Made by a program: the position numbers and the translations under genes
NCBI RefSeq assembly: GCF_002000485.1
Contig: NZ_MLAJ01000002.1
Span: 62,001-126,000 of the forward strand
DNA: 64,000 bases
Source of the DNA: Rodentibacter ratti
GTDB lineage: Bacteria; Pseudomonadota; Gammaproteobacteria; Enterobacterales; Pasteurellaceae
Reading direction: 5' to 3'
The notes under the pieces: model-generated
What the model was told of the DNA's origin: nothing
The model's database searches: none
What the model saw: only the letters and a program-made list of their open reading frames with translations
Shown here: in pieces, positions 49,930 to 58,688 of the stretch
Position numbering within the stretch: the first letter of the stretch is position 1
How the letters are laid out: the number at the start of each line of letters is the position of its first letter

Positions 49930-50400
49930 TTAAAACAGATGATTCTTTGTTTCTAAGAATTTATTACTTAATAAATATTTTCTGATCGCTTCGGCATTAT
50001 TCGGGGATTTTGTCATTTTCACAGCTTGCTCCGCCGAAACCCATTGATACGCCAAATGCTCCGATAATTGGGGAACAAACTCCCTTTCCACCGCCAATAA
50101 AAACCAATGTTCTCGGCAGTGGGTAACATTCGGTGCGTATTTATAGCGGAAATGCGGGAAAATTTCAAATTCTACACTTTCGTTACAATCAAAAAGTGCG
50201 GTGGAATTTTCCGTTATTTTTAACCGCACTTCTTCCCACAATTCACGAATTGCCGCTTGTCGTGGTGTTTCATTTTCTTCCAGAGAACCGGTCACAGATT
50301 GCCAAAAATCGGGATCATCTTGGCGTTGGAGCATTAAAATATTATTTGTATTTTTACAAAAAACTACCACCAGTATAGAAATGGGATTTTTATATCTCAT
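49930..50400 (-). CDS. nudB: Dihydroneopterin triphosphate diphosphatase NudB (Nudix)
   Basis: 156 residues. NudB removes pyrophosphate from dihydroneopterin triphosphate in folate synthesis. The Nudix box GSLEENETPRQAAIRELWEEV is at about residues 38-58 (GX5EX7REXXEE fits). Starts MRYKNPISILVVVFCKNTNN. An opposing uptake-sequence pair (about 50194-50231) lies in its coding region. The usual upstream neighbour, aspS, is about 1.8 kb away because of an insert. Confidence 0.94.
   Translation of the reverse strand: MRYKNPISILVVVFCKNTNNILMLQRQDDPDFWQSVTGSLEENETPRQAAIRELWEEVRLKITENSTALFDCNESVEFEIFPHFRYKYAPNVTHCREHWFLLAVEREFVPQLSEHLAYQWVSAEQAVKMTKSPNNAEAIRKYLLSNKFLETKNHLF
50194..50231. repeat. Opposing uptake-sequence pair inside nudB
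   Basis: AAGTGCGGT (about 50195) and ACCGCACTT (about 50223) lie 20 bases apart in the nudB coding sequence, in frame within the stretch KITENSTALF. It can form a stem in the nudB mRNA. Confidence 0.7.
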
Positions 50401-51525
50401 TTAACTACCATTTTCTTCTGCACTTTTTCTCTTCTCCGAAGTAGGGCAAATAATATCCTCTCCTAAATATTTACGAATTCTATTTTTAGGGATTGGATAT
50501 ATTTTTTCATCTAAATTTTGAAATAAATAATGATCTCCTACTTTCCATACAACTTTTCCACAATATATATAAAATATTTTTTCTTTTCCATCTTGTAGAA
50601 CGGATATAAAGCTTGCTTTTTCTTTTTGTTTTAAATTATTTTCTCCCCAGAAGTCTTTATCTATGATATAAGGAATATTATCTTTGTCCAAAAATCCCAA
50701 TTTTATAAAAAAGTATTTATTATACATAGTATTAATAACCATAGAAACAATAAAAAACAATAACACTATAGATATAATTTTATTTAATAGTTTATTTAAG
50801 TTAATGAAAAATAGAAAAGCTACATTGACAATTCCAAATATTATGAAAACAACAAGAAAATACATTCTATTTGAAACTATTTCATCAATAAACTCATCCC
50901 AAGAAAGCTCCCTGTGAAAAGAAGAGAAAAACAAAAGAAAGAAGAAATTAATTACTAAAATAAAATAAGACGAAGAAATAGCCCTGAAGGATTGTATCTT
51001 AATACAAAACTTTAGAATAAACCAAGAGACGAAAAATGATAGTATAAAAGAAAGTATAAGACATATCTCTGCAGAGATTGATAATTTTTCTCGAAAAATT
51101 GAAAATAACACTAGGGCTACCAAAAATATGACACTTGCAATAACAATCCCTAAGAAAAATTGAATAAGTTCTTTCTTGGTTAAATCTTTTTTATCAAATA
51201 AAAATATAGACGGTGAAACAAGATATAAGGAGAAAACACCTGAAAAAACTATTACTATTGTTAATATAGATGTGAGAAACTCCAGATTAATAGAGAAAAT
51301 ATAATACTCAGAACTTTGAATTGAAGATAGATATTCAAAAACACTAAAAGAGCAAATACCAAAACTAATGAGAGATAAAATAGGAAACAAATGGGAAAAT
51401 TCAGAAAGAATATTTTCTTTCCTCTCTGTTTCTAACGGAATGGTAATATTTTTATCATTAATACTTTTCGAAACTCCATTTATGGAGTTCTTGAGATCGT
51501 TAAGATATTTTCTAAAATTACACAT
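50401..51525 (-). CDS. Unrecognised seven-helix membrane protein in the nudB-aspS insert
   Basis: 374 residues from the ATG at 51525 (GAGAT upstream). I do not recognise a family. Seven hydrophobic helices are visible at about residues 46-66, 82-104, 123-144, 152-176, 186-203, 222-243 and 250-267, after a polar N-terminus rich in Lys/Asn. A soluble C-terminal domain of about 100 residues follows (KEKASFISVLQDGKEKIFYI, then VGDHYLFQNLDEKIYPIPKN), possibly a small beta domain. Composition is strongly AT-rich and codon use is unlike its neighbours (many Ile, Phe, Lys, Asn), suggesting foreign origin. It is read leftward toward nudB, with no gap to it. Function unknown. Confidence 0.8.
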   Translation of the reverse strand: MCNFRKYLNDLKNSINGVSKSINDKNITIPLETERKENILSEFSHLFPILSLISFGICSFSVFEYLSSIQSSEYYIFSINLEFLTSILTIVIVFSGVFSLYLVSPSIFLFDKKDLTKKELIQFFLGIVIASVIFLVALVLFSIFREKLSISAEICLILSFILSFFVSWFILKFCIKIQSFRAISSSYFILVINFFFLLFFSSFHRELSWDEFIDEIVSNRMYFLVVFIIFGIVNVAFLFFINLNKLLNKIISIVLLFFIVSMVINTMYNKYFFIKLGFLDKDNIPYIIDKDFWGENNLKQKEKASFISVLQDGKEKIFYIYCGKVVWKVGDHYLFQNLDEKIYPIPKNRIRKYLGEDIICPTSEKRKSAEENGS

Positions 51526-51560
51526 TATACTTATCTCTTTCAACAAATACTAAAAAATAA

Positions 51561-51582
51561 AACGGTAGTTTAACCACCGTTT
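51561..51582 (-). terminator. Terminator behind the relic aspS 3' end
   Basis: AACGGT and ACCGTT pair, with further G-T and A-T pairs inside; read leftward the stem is followed by TATTTTTT. It lies 16 bases after the stop codon of the aspS relic, where an aspS terminator would be expected. Confidence 0.65.
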
Positions 51583-51597
51583 ATCTTCACACCAAAA

Positions 51598-51691
51598 TTA
51601 CTCTTTCATCACTGTCTGAATAGCAAATTCATTCAACTGCTCTGACTAACACTCAGAGCCCCGGTCATCAAACAGCAGTGGCAGTGTTACC
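51598..51691 (-). pseudogene. aspS: Decayed duplicate of the aspS 3' end
   Basis: About 94 bases that align with the last 100 bases of the intact aspS. Read leftward with one or two frame corrections they give CLMTGALSVSQS and then QLNEFAIQTVMKE and a stop, against [20 protein letters not shown] and the rest of the C-terminus in the intact gene. The similarity is clear but diverged and carries indels; a small palindrome (CTCTGA/TCAGAG) sits at the break. It is interpreted as the old aspS end left behind when a different aspS end plus new DNA recombined in. Confidence 0.75.
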
Positions 51692-51750
51692 ATATATAAA
51701 AACATTAAGAAGTTAAATTGTTCATATAAAACTAATAAGAATATTTTTAC

Positions 51751-52175
51751 TCAATTTTTTAATAACTTTTTGATTTCTTGTTGTAAAAGATCATCAATCA
51801 AGAAGAAATACCCCTGTTTAACATTTCCATTTTTATCAAATATTGATTTATTTTCTTTTCTAATATTTATATGGATTGCTTTTTTAGGAATTGGATTTAT
51901 TTCGTGGTACTCTATAGAAAGTCGTTTTCCATCAATATCCCATTGAATATTATCCGGATAAGGATTACTTGCTTTTTCAGCTTTTCCAATAACTTGACTA
52001 ATACCAACAATATATCCATCTGTATAGTGAATGACCTCATCTCCTATATTGGCATCAAATAAAGAATCCCAATGTGGAACTTTATTTCCTTGTTTATTCT
52101 TTTCTGGAGCCCATATAATTTTATTTTGTGCATATCTTTTTTAGTACTTTGATTTACCCACCAATATTTTTTCAT
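51751..52175 (-). pseudogene. Frameshifted remnant of a PUA/EVE-like domain restriction-endonuclease gene
   Basis: An ATG at 52175 with AAGGAT starts MKKYWWVNQST. The frame then breaks in a run of six A (52142-52137); adding one base restores IIWAPEKNKQGNKVPHWDSL, IGDEVIHYTDGYIVGISQVI, GKAEKASNPYPDNIQWDIDG and FDKNGNVKQGYFFLIDDLL up to a stop at 51751, about 141 codons in all. This pattern (KYWWVNQ...WAPKKN...GD...) is the PUA/EVE-like N-terminal domain that senses modified bases in some HNH and McrBC-type endonucleases. No nuclease domain follows, so the gene is truncated as well as frameshifted. Confidence 0.7.
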
Positions 52176-52197
52176 TTTATATCCTTTTAAAAATTGA

Positions 52198-52221
52198 GCT
52201 TATCCTAAATTGAGGATAAGC
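52198..52221 (-). terminator. Terminator after aspS
   Basis: GCTTATCC and GGATAAGC pair around an eight-base loop 13 bases after the aspS stop; read leftward it is followed by TCAATTTTTAA. It is unlike the terminator behind the relic aspS end. Confidence 0.8.
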
Positions 52222-52234
52222 CCAAGTTAGGTGA

Positions 52235-54004
52235 CTACTCTGCTTTTGCAGTAACACTAATTGCTAGCTCATTCAATGCCTGTGGATTTGCAAAACTCGG
52301 CGCTTCCGTCATTAAACAGGCTGCTGCGGTAGTTTTCGGGAAGGCGATTACATCACGAATATTATCCGTGCCGGTAAGAAGCATCGTTAAGCGATCTAAA
52401 CCAAAAGCAAGACCTGCATGTGGCGGCGTACCGAATTTTAAGGCATCAAGTAGGAAACCGAATTTTTCTTGCTGTTCTTGCTCATTGATACCAAGAATAC
52501 GGAACACAGTTTGTTGCATTTTCGGATCGAAAATACGCACTGAACCGCCGCCCACTTCGTAGCCGTTAATCACCATATCATAGGCGTTCGCCACCGCATT
52601 GGTCGGGTTAGCTTCCAATTCTTCCGGCGTAAAATCACGTGGTGAAGTGAACGGGTGGTGCATTGCAGCAAGATTGCCCTCTTCATCACGTTCAAACATT
52701 GGGAAATCAACCACCCAAAGCGGTTGCCATTCATCTAAACGGGTTAAACCGAGATCACGACCTAATTTCAAACGCAATGCCCCCATTGCATCGGTAGTGA
52801 CATTCCATTTATCTGCACCGAAAAACAGAATATCGCCGGTTTGTGCACCTACGTTGGCAAACAAGGCTTTTAACACATCTTCATTTAAGAATTTAGCAAT
52901 CGGGCTTTGCACGCCTTCAAGACCGGCATTCACATCATTCACTTTTAACCACGCCAAACCTTTTGCGCCGTAAATACCGACAAATTGGGTATATTCGTCA
53001 ATTTGTTTACGGGTAATTTCATTACCGTTCGGCACACGAATGACGGCAACACGACCGTTCGGATCATTCGCCGGCCCTTGGAATACTTTGAAATCCACAT
53101 CTTTAACGATATCAGCCACATCGACCAATTCTAACGGGTTACGCAAATCAGGTTTATCAGAACCAAAACGGTTCATCGCCTCGTGCCATGTCATAATCGG
53201 GAATTTACCAAGATCTACATCAAGAATATGTTTCCACAAACCGTGGATCATATTCTCCATAATTTCCCGCACTTCAGGGGCAGTTAAAAAAGACGTTTCT
53301 ACATCGATTTGAGTAAATTCAGGCTGACGATCCGCACGTAAATCTTCATCGCGGAAACATTTCACGATTTGGTAATAACGATCAAAACCTGACATCATCA
53401 GCAACTGTTTGAATAATTGCGGTGATTGCGGTAACGCATAGAATTTTCCTTTATGCACGCGACTTGGAACAAGATAATCACGCGCCCCCTCCGGTGTGGC
53501 TTTGGTAAGCATTGGGGTTTCAATATCCAAGAAACCATTATCGTCCATAAAACGACGGACGAAACTGGTAATTTTAGCACGGGTTTTCAAACGTTGCGCC
53601 ATTTCCGGTCGGCGTAAATCCAAATAGCGGAATTTTAAACGTTGTTCTTCCGTATTATTTTGATTGAAATCTAACGGCAATACATCAGATGCGTTATAAA
53701 TTTTGAGCTCTTTGGCAAGCACTTCCACTTCGCCCGTTGCCATATTTTTATTAATTTGATTATCCGGACGTGGGATCACTTCCCCTTTAATTTGAATACA
53801 GAACTCATTACGCAACGCGCTTGCAGCGGTAAGGGCATCTTGGAATTTTGGATCAAAATACACTTGTACGATCCCTTCGCGATCTCGCATATCAATAAAA
53901 ATCAAGCCGCCTAAATCACGACGACGATGAACCCAACCGCTTAATGTCACTTCTTGTCCTACATGGCTACGGTTCAAAGCACCGCAATAGTGTGTACGCA
54001 TCAT
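52235..54004 (-). CDS. aspS: Aspartate--tRNA ligase
   Basis: 589 residues, a class II synthetase of the bacterial type. N-terminal OB domain ([41 protein letters not shown]), catalytic motif 2 [20 protein letters not shown] (about residues 216-235), bacterial insertion domain, and motif 3 [13 protein letters not shown] near the C-terminus are all visible. C-terminal end [12 protein letters not shown] second, diverged copy of its 3' end lies 0.6 kb downstream. Confidence 0.98.
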   Translation of the reverse strand: MMRTHYCGALNRSHVGQEVTLSGWVHRRRDLGGLIFIDMRDREGIVQVYFDPKFQDALTAASALRNEFCIQIKGEVIPRPDNQINKNMATGEVEVLAKELKIYNASDVLPLDFNQNNTEEQRLKFRYLDLRRPEMAQRLKTRAKITSFVRRFMDDNGFLDIETPMLTKATPEGARDYLVPSRVHKGKFYALPQSPQLFKQLLMMSGFDRYYQIVKCFRDEDLRADRQPEFTQIDVETSFLTAPEVREIMENMIHGLWKHILDVDLGKFPIMTWHEAMNRFGSDKPDLRNPLELVDVADIVKDVDFKVFQGPANDPNGRVAVIRVPNGNEITRKQIDEYTQFVGIYGAKGLAWLKVNDVNAGLEGVQSPIAKFLNEDVLKALFANVGAQTGDILFFGADKWNVTTDAMGALRLKLGRDLGLTRLDEWQPLWVVDFPMFERDEEGNLAAMHHPFTSPRDFTPEELEANPTNAVANAYDMVINGYEVGGGSVRIFDPKMQQTVFRILGINEQEQQEKFGFLLDALKFGTPPHAGLAFGLDRLTMLLTGTDNIRDVIAFPKTTAAACLMTEAPSFANPQALNELAISVTAKAE

Positions 54005-54131
54005 TTTTATATTCCTTTTTATATTCTGAAATTAGCCGATTGATTATACGGAAATTAGTGCCGCTTTTAAATTGGAAACAGAAATTTATTTGCGCCCGAC
54101 AAAACTTTCTCTAAAATAACCGCACTTTTAA

Positions 54132-54875
<744 letters not shown>

Positions 54876-54975
54876 TAAAAGGAAATCTTGCTGTATCACA
54901 ACAGCTAGCTGATTTATCATTCAATTTATGGCATAATTCACGCACTCTTTTCCCTATTTAAAAAAGGATGAACTC

Positions 54976-55383
54976 ATGCGAATTTTACACACCATGTTAC
55001 GAGTAGGTGACTTAGATCGCTCAGTTAAGTTTTATCAAGATGTATTAGGAATGCGTTTATTACGCACCAGTGAAAACCCTGAATATAAATATACCCTCGC
55101 ATTTTTAGGTTACGATGATGAGGATAAATCCTCAGTCATTGAACTGACTTATAACTGGGGCGTCACGGAATATGATCTCGGCACGGCGTACGGACATATT
55201 GCGATTGGTGTGGATAACATCGTGGAAACTTGCGATGCTGTCCGTGCGAACGGTGGAAAAATCACCCGTGAGCCCGGCCCGGTGAAAGGCGGTAGCACTG
55301 TAATTGCTTTCGTGGAAGATCCGGATGGTTACAAAATTGAATTTATTGAAAATAAAAATGCAAAAGCCGGACTTGGCAACTAA
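54976..55383 (+). CDS. gloA: Lactoylglutathione lyase (glyoxalase I)
   Basis: 135 residues. GloA converts the methylglyoxal-glutathione adduct to S-lactoylglutathione. Metal ligands are visible in [13 protein letters not shown] (H5), VIELTYNWG (E56), [10 protein letters not shown] (H74) and YKIEFIENK (E122). The bacterial Ni-dependent type. AAAAAGGATGAACTC precedes the start. Followed by a terminator and rnt. Confidence 0.97.
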   Translation: MRILHTMLRVGDLDRSVKFYQDVLGMRLLRTSENPEYKYTLAFLGYDDEDKSSVIELTYNWGVTEYDLGTAYGHIAIGVDNIVETCDAVRANGGKITREPGPVKGGSTVIAFVEDPDGYKIEFIENKNAKAGLGN

Positions 55384-55414
55384 AAAGTGCGGTCATTTTC
55401 TATGATGTTTTTAT

Positions 55415-55440
55415 AACGTAGGTTTACCTGCGTTATTTTA
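55415..55440 (+). terminator. Terminator after gloA
   Basis: AACGTAGG-TTTA-CCTGCGTT followed by ATTTTATTTTTT, 31 bases after the gloA stop. A single uptake sequence (55385-55393) lies just before it. Confidence 0.8.
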
Positions 55441-55457
55441 TTTTTTAAGGATAAATA

Positions 55458-56117
55458 ATGTCCGATTCTCAAGAAATTCCTCATCACAATCAATTAAAAA
55501 ATCGTTTTCGAGGTTATTTTCCCGTCATCATTGATGTGGAAACTGCAGGTTTTGACGCCAAAAAAGATGCCTTATTAGAATTAGCGGCGATTACGTTAAA
55601 AATGGATGAAAACGGCTATTTACACCCTGATCAAAAATGCCACTTTCATATTGAGCCCTTTGAAGGCGCAAATATCAATCCGGAATCATTAAAATTTAAC
55701 GGTATAGATATTCATAATCCCTTACGTGGCGCAGTATCAGAGTTAGATGCAATAACCGGATTGTTTCAAATGGTTCGCCGAGGACAAAAAGAAGCAGACT
55801 GCCAACGTTCCATCATCGTCGCGCATAATGCGACTTTTGATCAAAGTTTCGTCATGGCAGCAGCAGAACGCACCGGCATCAAACGTAATCCGTTCCACCC
55901 TTTTGCTATGTTTGATACCGCAAGCCTAGCGGGATTAATGTTTGGGCAAACAGTGTTAGTAAAAGCCTGTCAGGCGGCAAACATTCCTTTTGATGGGAAA
56001 CAAGCTCACTCTGCCCTCTATGACACAGAACGCACCGCAGAGTTATTTTGCTATATGGTAAATCATTTGAAAAATTTAGGGGGCTTTCCGCATATCCCGC
56101 AAAATGAAAAAATGTGA
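55458..56117 (+). CDS. rnt: Ribonuclease T
   Basis: 219 residues, a DEDDh 3'-5' exoribonuclease that trims tRNA and other stable RNA 3' ends. Catalytic residues are in [20 protein letters not shown] (D, E; about residues 23-42), [12 protein letters not shown] (D; about 120-131) and the C-terminal [14 protein letters not shown] (H, D). Full length. AAGGATAAAT is the ribosome site. Confidence 0.97.
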   Translation: MSDSQEIPHHNQLKNRFRGYFPVIIDVETAGFDAKKDALLELAAITLKMDENGYLHPDQKCHFHIEPFEGANINPESLKFNGIDIHNPLRGAVSELDAITGLFQMVRRGQKEADCQRSIIVAHNATFDQSFVMAAAERTGIKRNPFHPFAMFDTASLAGLMFGQTVLVKACQAANIPFDGKQAHSALYDTERTAELFCYMVNHLKNLGGFPHIPQNEKM

Positions 56118-56212
56118 GAAAAATAACCGCACTTTATTTTTTCAAAAATTAAGTTGCAATTCTTCTAATTTTACAGTAGCTTAATACACAATTCTTATTT
56201 AGAGATTTGAAA

Positions 56213-56257
56213 ATGAATATAATCCGTCGCCATCATCGCCACCATTTAACTGAATAA
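56213..56257 (+). CDS. hisL: Histidine attenuator leader peptide
   Basis: 14 codons reading MNIIRRHHRHHLTE: four histidine codons within five, the mark of a his leader peptide. It follows an AGAGATTTGAAA ribosome site and precedes mutually exclusive RNA stems. When charged tRNA-His is scarce the ribosome would stall in the His run. It is not placed before his biosynthesis genes but before a transporter gene. Confidence 0.85.
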   Translation: MNIIRRHHRHHLTE

Positions 56258-56354
56258 TCTTTCAGGTTTTTGGTGTGCTTGGAAGATTTCTTCCGAGCAG
56301 ACAGGATAGTAAAAAATCTTACCCCTCGGAAGGCGACTTTCGGGGGGTAATTTT
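56258..56354 (+). promoter_or_regulatory. Histidine transcription attenuator (RNA switch) before the 56443 transporter
   Basis: Three competing stems can be drawn. A pause stem pairs GGAAGA with TCTTCC (about 56277-56299, extended by GCT/AGC). An anti-terminator pairs CTTCCGAG (56290-56297) with CTCGGAAG (56325-56332), exact complements. A terminator pairs TTACCCCTCGGAAG (56319-56332) with CTTTCGGGGGGTAA (56337-56350), followed by TTTT. Forming the second excludes the third. With the His-rich leader this is a standard attenuator. Confidence 0.85.
56319..56354 (+). terminator. Attenuator terminator stem
   Basis: TTACCCCTCGGAAGG-CGA-CTTTCGGGGGGTAA followed by TTTT. GC-rich stem, 89 bases before the transporter start; intrinsic terminator when histidine is plentiful. 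Confidence 0.85.
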
Positions 56355-56442
56355 ATGATTAGAGGAGCACCGACCATCAACATTATATATTCAATAAAAT
56401 TAAATAACTCAATTTACACATTTATTTATAAGGAAAAACACA

Positions 56443-57795
56443 ATGTTATCAAACCCAGTTGTTATCTCAATTATCGTATTGCTGACACTCAGCTTACTAC
56501 GTATTAATGTGATTATCGCTCTCGTCATTGCCGCACTCACTGCGGGTTTATGTGGTGGTCTTGGTTTAACTAAAACCATTGAAACCTTCACTGGTGGGCT
56601 AGGCGGCGGTGCTGAAGTGGCAATGAACTATGCGATGCTCGGCGCTTTCGCCATTGCGATTTCCAAATCCGGTATTACGGATTTACTCGCCTATAAAATC
56701 ATCACAAAAATAAACAAAACTCCGACAAGTAACAATCTTGCATGGTTTAAATATTTCATTTTCGGTATTTTGGTATTATTTTCCATTTCATCCCAAAACT
56801 TGCTACCGGTACACATCGCCTTTATCCCAATCGTCGTGCCGCCATTGCTTTCCATCTTTAATCGTTTAAACATCGACCGCCGTGCTGTTGCCTGCGTACT
56901 CACCTTCGGTCTAACCGCAACTTATATGCTACTCCCTGTCGGTTTCGGTAAGATTTTTATTGAAAGTATTTTGGTAAAAAATATCAATCAGGCAGGGGCA
57001 AACCTTGGTTTACAAACGGATGTCGCCCAAGTTTCCCTTGCAATGTTGCTACCGGTCATCGGCATGATATTAGGTTTATTAACCGCTGTATTTATCACTT
57101 ATCGCAAACCACGCCAATATAATGTTCTTGTTGAAGAACCTACAACTAAAGAAATTGAAGCGCATATTGCCAATATTCGACCAAAACAAATTACAGCAAG
57201 CCTTATTGCAATTTTTGCAACCTTTGCAACACAACTGGTTACCAGTTCAACGATTATCGGCGGTTTAGTAGGTTTAACGATCTTTGCCCTATTCGGTATT
57301 TTCAAACTCAAAGAAAGTAATGATATTTTCCAACAAGGCTTGCGTTTAATGGCAATGATCGGCTTTGTAATGATCGCCGCATCTGGCTTTGCAAATGTCA
57401 TTAACGCCACCACAGGCGTAACGGATTTGGTGCAAAATCTTAGCAATGGTGCAATTCAAAGCAAAGGATTAGCCGCATTCTTAATGTTAGTTGTCGGCTT
57501 ATTAATCACAATGGGAATCGGCTCTTCTTTCTCTACGGTACCGATTATTACCTCAATTTACGTGCCACTGTGCCTCTCCTTTGGTTTCTCACCATTGGCA
57601 ACTGTGTCAATTGTAGGCGTTGCTGCGGCCCTTGGTGATGCAGGTTCTCCCGCTTCCGATTCAACCTTAGGACCGACCTCGGGATTAAATATAGATGGTA
57701 AACACGACCACATTTGGGATTCCGTTGTACCGACATTCATCCACTACAATATTCCATTACTAGTATTTGGTTGGATTGCCGCAATATACCTTTAA
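56443..57795 (+). CDS. Probable histidine transporter of the YuiF/NhaC-like (Na+/H+ antiporter family) type
   Basis: 450 residues with about eleven helices. It has family features such as LAWFKYFIFGILVLFSISSQ, LLPVHIAFIPIVVPPLLSIF (about residues 122-141) and the C-terminal ALGDAGSPASDSTLGPTSGL (about 399-418). Generic annotation would call it a Na+/H+ antiporter. The histidine attenuator upstream instead suggests histidine import; I recall that comparative genomics proposed this role for the YuiF family for the same reason. Usual spacing after AAGGAAAAACACA. It follows rnt, as in H. influenzae. Confidence 0.85.
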   Translation: MLSNPVVISIIVLLTLSLLRINVIIALVIAALTAGLCGGLGLTKTIETFTGGLGGGAEVAMNYAMLGAFAIAISKSGITDLLAYKIITKINKTPTSNNLAWFKYFIFGILVLFSISSQNLLPVHIAFIPIVVPPLLSIFNRLNIDRRAVACVLTFGLTATYMLLPVGFGKIFIESILVKNINQAGANLGLQTDVAQVSLAMLLPVIGMILGLLTAVFITYRKPRQYNVLVEEPTTKEIEAHIANIRPKQITASLIAIFATFATQLVTSSTIIGGLVGLTIFALFGIFKLKESNDIFQQGLRLMAMIGFVMIAASGFANVINATTGVTDLVQNLSNGAIQSKGLAAFLMLVVGLLITMGIGSSFSTVPIITSIYVPLCLSFGFSPLATVSIVGVAAALGDAGSPASDSTLGPTSGLNIDGKHDHIWDSVVPTFIHYNIPLLVFGWIAAIYL

Positions 57796-57801
57796 CGATT
57801 A

Positions 57802-57828
57802 TAATCCCCCTCAACAGGGGGATTTTTT
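57802..57828 (+). terminator. Terminator after the transporter gene
   Basis: AATCCCCC-TCAACA-GGGGGATTTTTT, 7 bases after the stop and just before the priC start. Strong intrinsic terminator, so priC needs its own promoter or readthrough. Confidence 0.9.
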
Positions 57829-58413
57829 ATGCTCATTCAACAACTCATTGAAAAGCTGGAACAAAAGGTTCAACAGCTTTATCAAATTCACTCAGCCCAA
57901 CTTGAAGAAAAAATTTTCACAAAATTTGACCGCACTTTATTCAGTGAAAATGGGCAAACTCTGTCATTTTATTTTGCCGAAATTAATCAAACGCTGATAC
58001 GAATTAAATCCCTTGATTCTAATGATGTAAATCATTACAACTTTATTGCAGAACATCTGTTCAAACAATGTAACGCGTTGTCTGAAACGCTCAATCGGAA
58101 AAATACAACCTTTACTCAACAGAAACGACAACAAAATTCGACCATAAAAAAAACACAGCATAGTATTCATAAATTACCCCCACGTGAACGTTTAGAGAAA
58201 TATTACGAAGCACTTGAACAACTGAATAATTTATATCAACAACATAGAGATTTCGCTCTCACGCAAAATGATCCTATTGAGAAAAAAAGAACATCAGAAT
58301 TAGCCAATAGCTATAAACATCGTCGTCAGAAATGCCAAGAAGCTATTGATTTATTAGAAGAATATTTAACCTTTAAAGAAGAACAAGAAAGTAGTAATAC
58401 AACGGATAAATAG
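57829..58413 (+). CDS. priC: Primosomal replication protein PriC
   Basis: 194 residues, helical and basic. PriC helps reload DnaB at stalled forks with SSB. The recognisable part is LPPRERLEKYYEALEQLNNL (about residues 115-134), typical of the PriC C-terminal half, with QQHRDFALTQNDPIEKKRTS following. No membrane segment. Moderately diverged from enterics, so the name is fairly but not fully certain. Its start touches the upstream terminator. Confidence 0.8.
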   Translation: MLIQQLIEKLEQKVQQLYQIHSAQLEEKIFTKFDRTLFSENGQTLSFYFAEINQTLIRIKSLDSNDVNHYNFIAEHLFKQCNALSETLNRKNTTFTQQKRQQNSTIKKTQHSIHKLPPRERLEKYYEALEQLNNLYQQHRDFALTQNDPIEKKRTSELANSYKHRRQKCQEAIDLLEEYLTFKEEQESSNTTDK

Positions 58414-58420
58414 AAAACAA

Positions 58421-58452
58421 AAATCCCTTAATCAATAGATTAAGGGATTTTT
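58421..58452 (+). terminator. Terminator after priC
   Basis: AAATCCCTTAATC-AATA-GATTAAGGGATTTTT, 7 bases after the priC stop. Also faces the 3' end of the converging tRNA-Ser gene. Confidence 0.85.
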
Positions 58453-58461
58453 AAAATTTGA

Positions 58462-58551
58462 TGGCGGAGGAAGTGAGATTCGAACTCACGGAGGGCATAA
58501 ACCCTCGCCGGTTTTCAAGACCGGTGCCTTCAACCACTCGACCATTCCTCC
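58462..58551 (-). tRNA. tRNA-Ser (anticodon UGA)
   Basis: 90 bases read leftward, with the long variable arm of serine tRNAs (GAGGGTTTATGCCCTC). Acceptor GGAGGAA pairs with TTCCTCC, anticodon loop CTTGAAA gives UGA, T-loop TTCGAATC, discriminator G and encoded CCA. It lies between rne and priC with its own promoter. Confidence 0.97.
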
Positions 58552-58569
58552 GTGATTTAAGCGGGGTGA

Positions 58570-58598
58570 ATAATACGTTTTTTCCCCAATTCCGTCAA
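58570..58598 (-). promoter_or_regulatory. Promoter of tRNA-Ser
   Basis: Read leftward: TTGACG (58598-58593), 17-base spacer, TATTAT (58575-58570), then CACCCCGC, a GC-rich discriminator. The mature tRNA starts 19 bases after the -10 box. Confidence 0.75.
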
Positions 58599-58653
58599 GA
58601 ATAAAAAGATATCTTTTTCTTGAGTGATTAATTTTAGCTCAATCTAAAGGTAA

Positions 58654-58680
58654 AAAATTGGTACTTTACGTACCAATTTT
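58654..58680 (-). terminator. Terminator after rne
   Basis: AAAATTGGTAC and GTACCAATTTT pair around TTTAC; read leftward ends in TTTTTTACC. Eight bases after the rne stop. Confidence 0.85.
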
Positions 58681-58688
58681 ATTTTTAC

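Noticed and set aside
51871-52062. 63-codon + strand open frame in the insert
   Set aside because: Antisense to the frame-corrected PUA/EVE-like remnant, no ribosome site.
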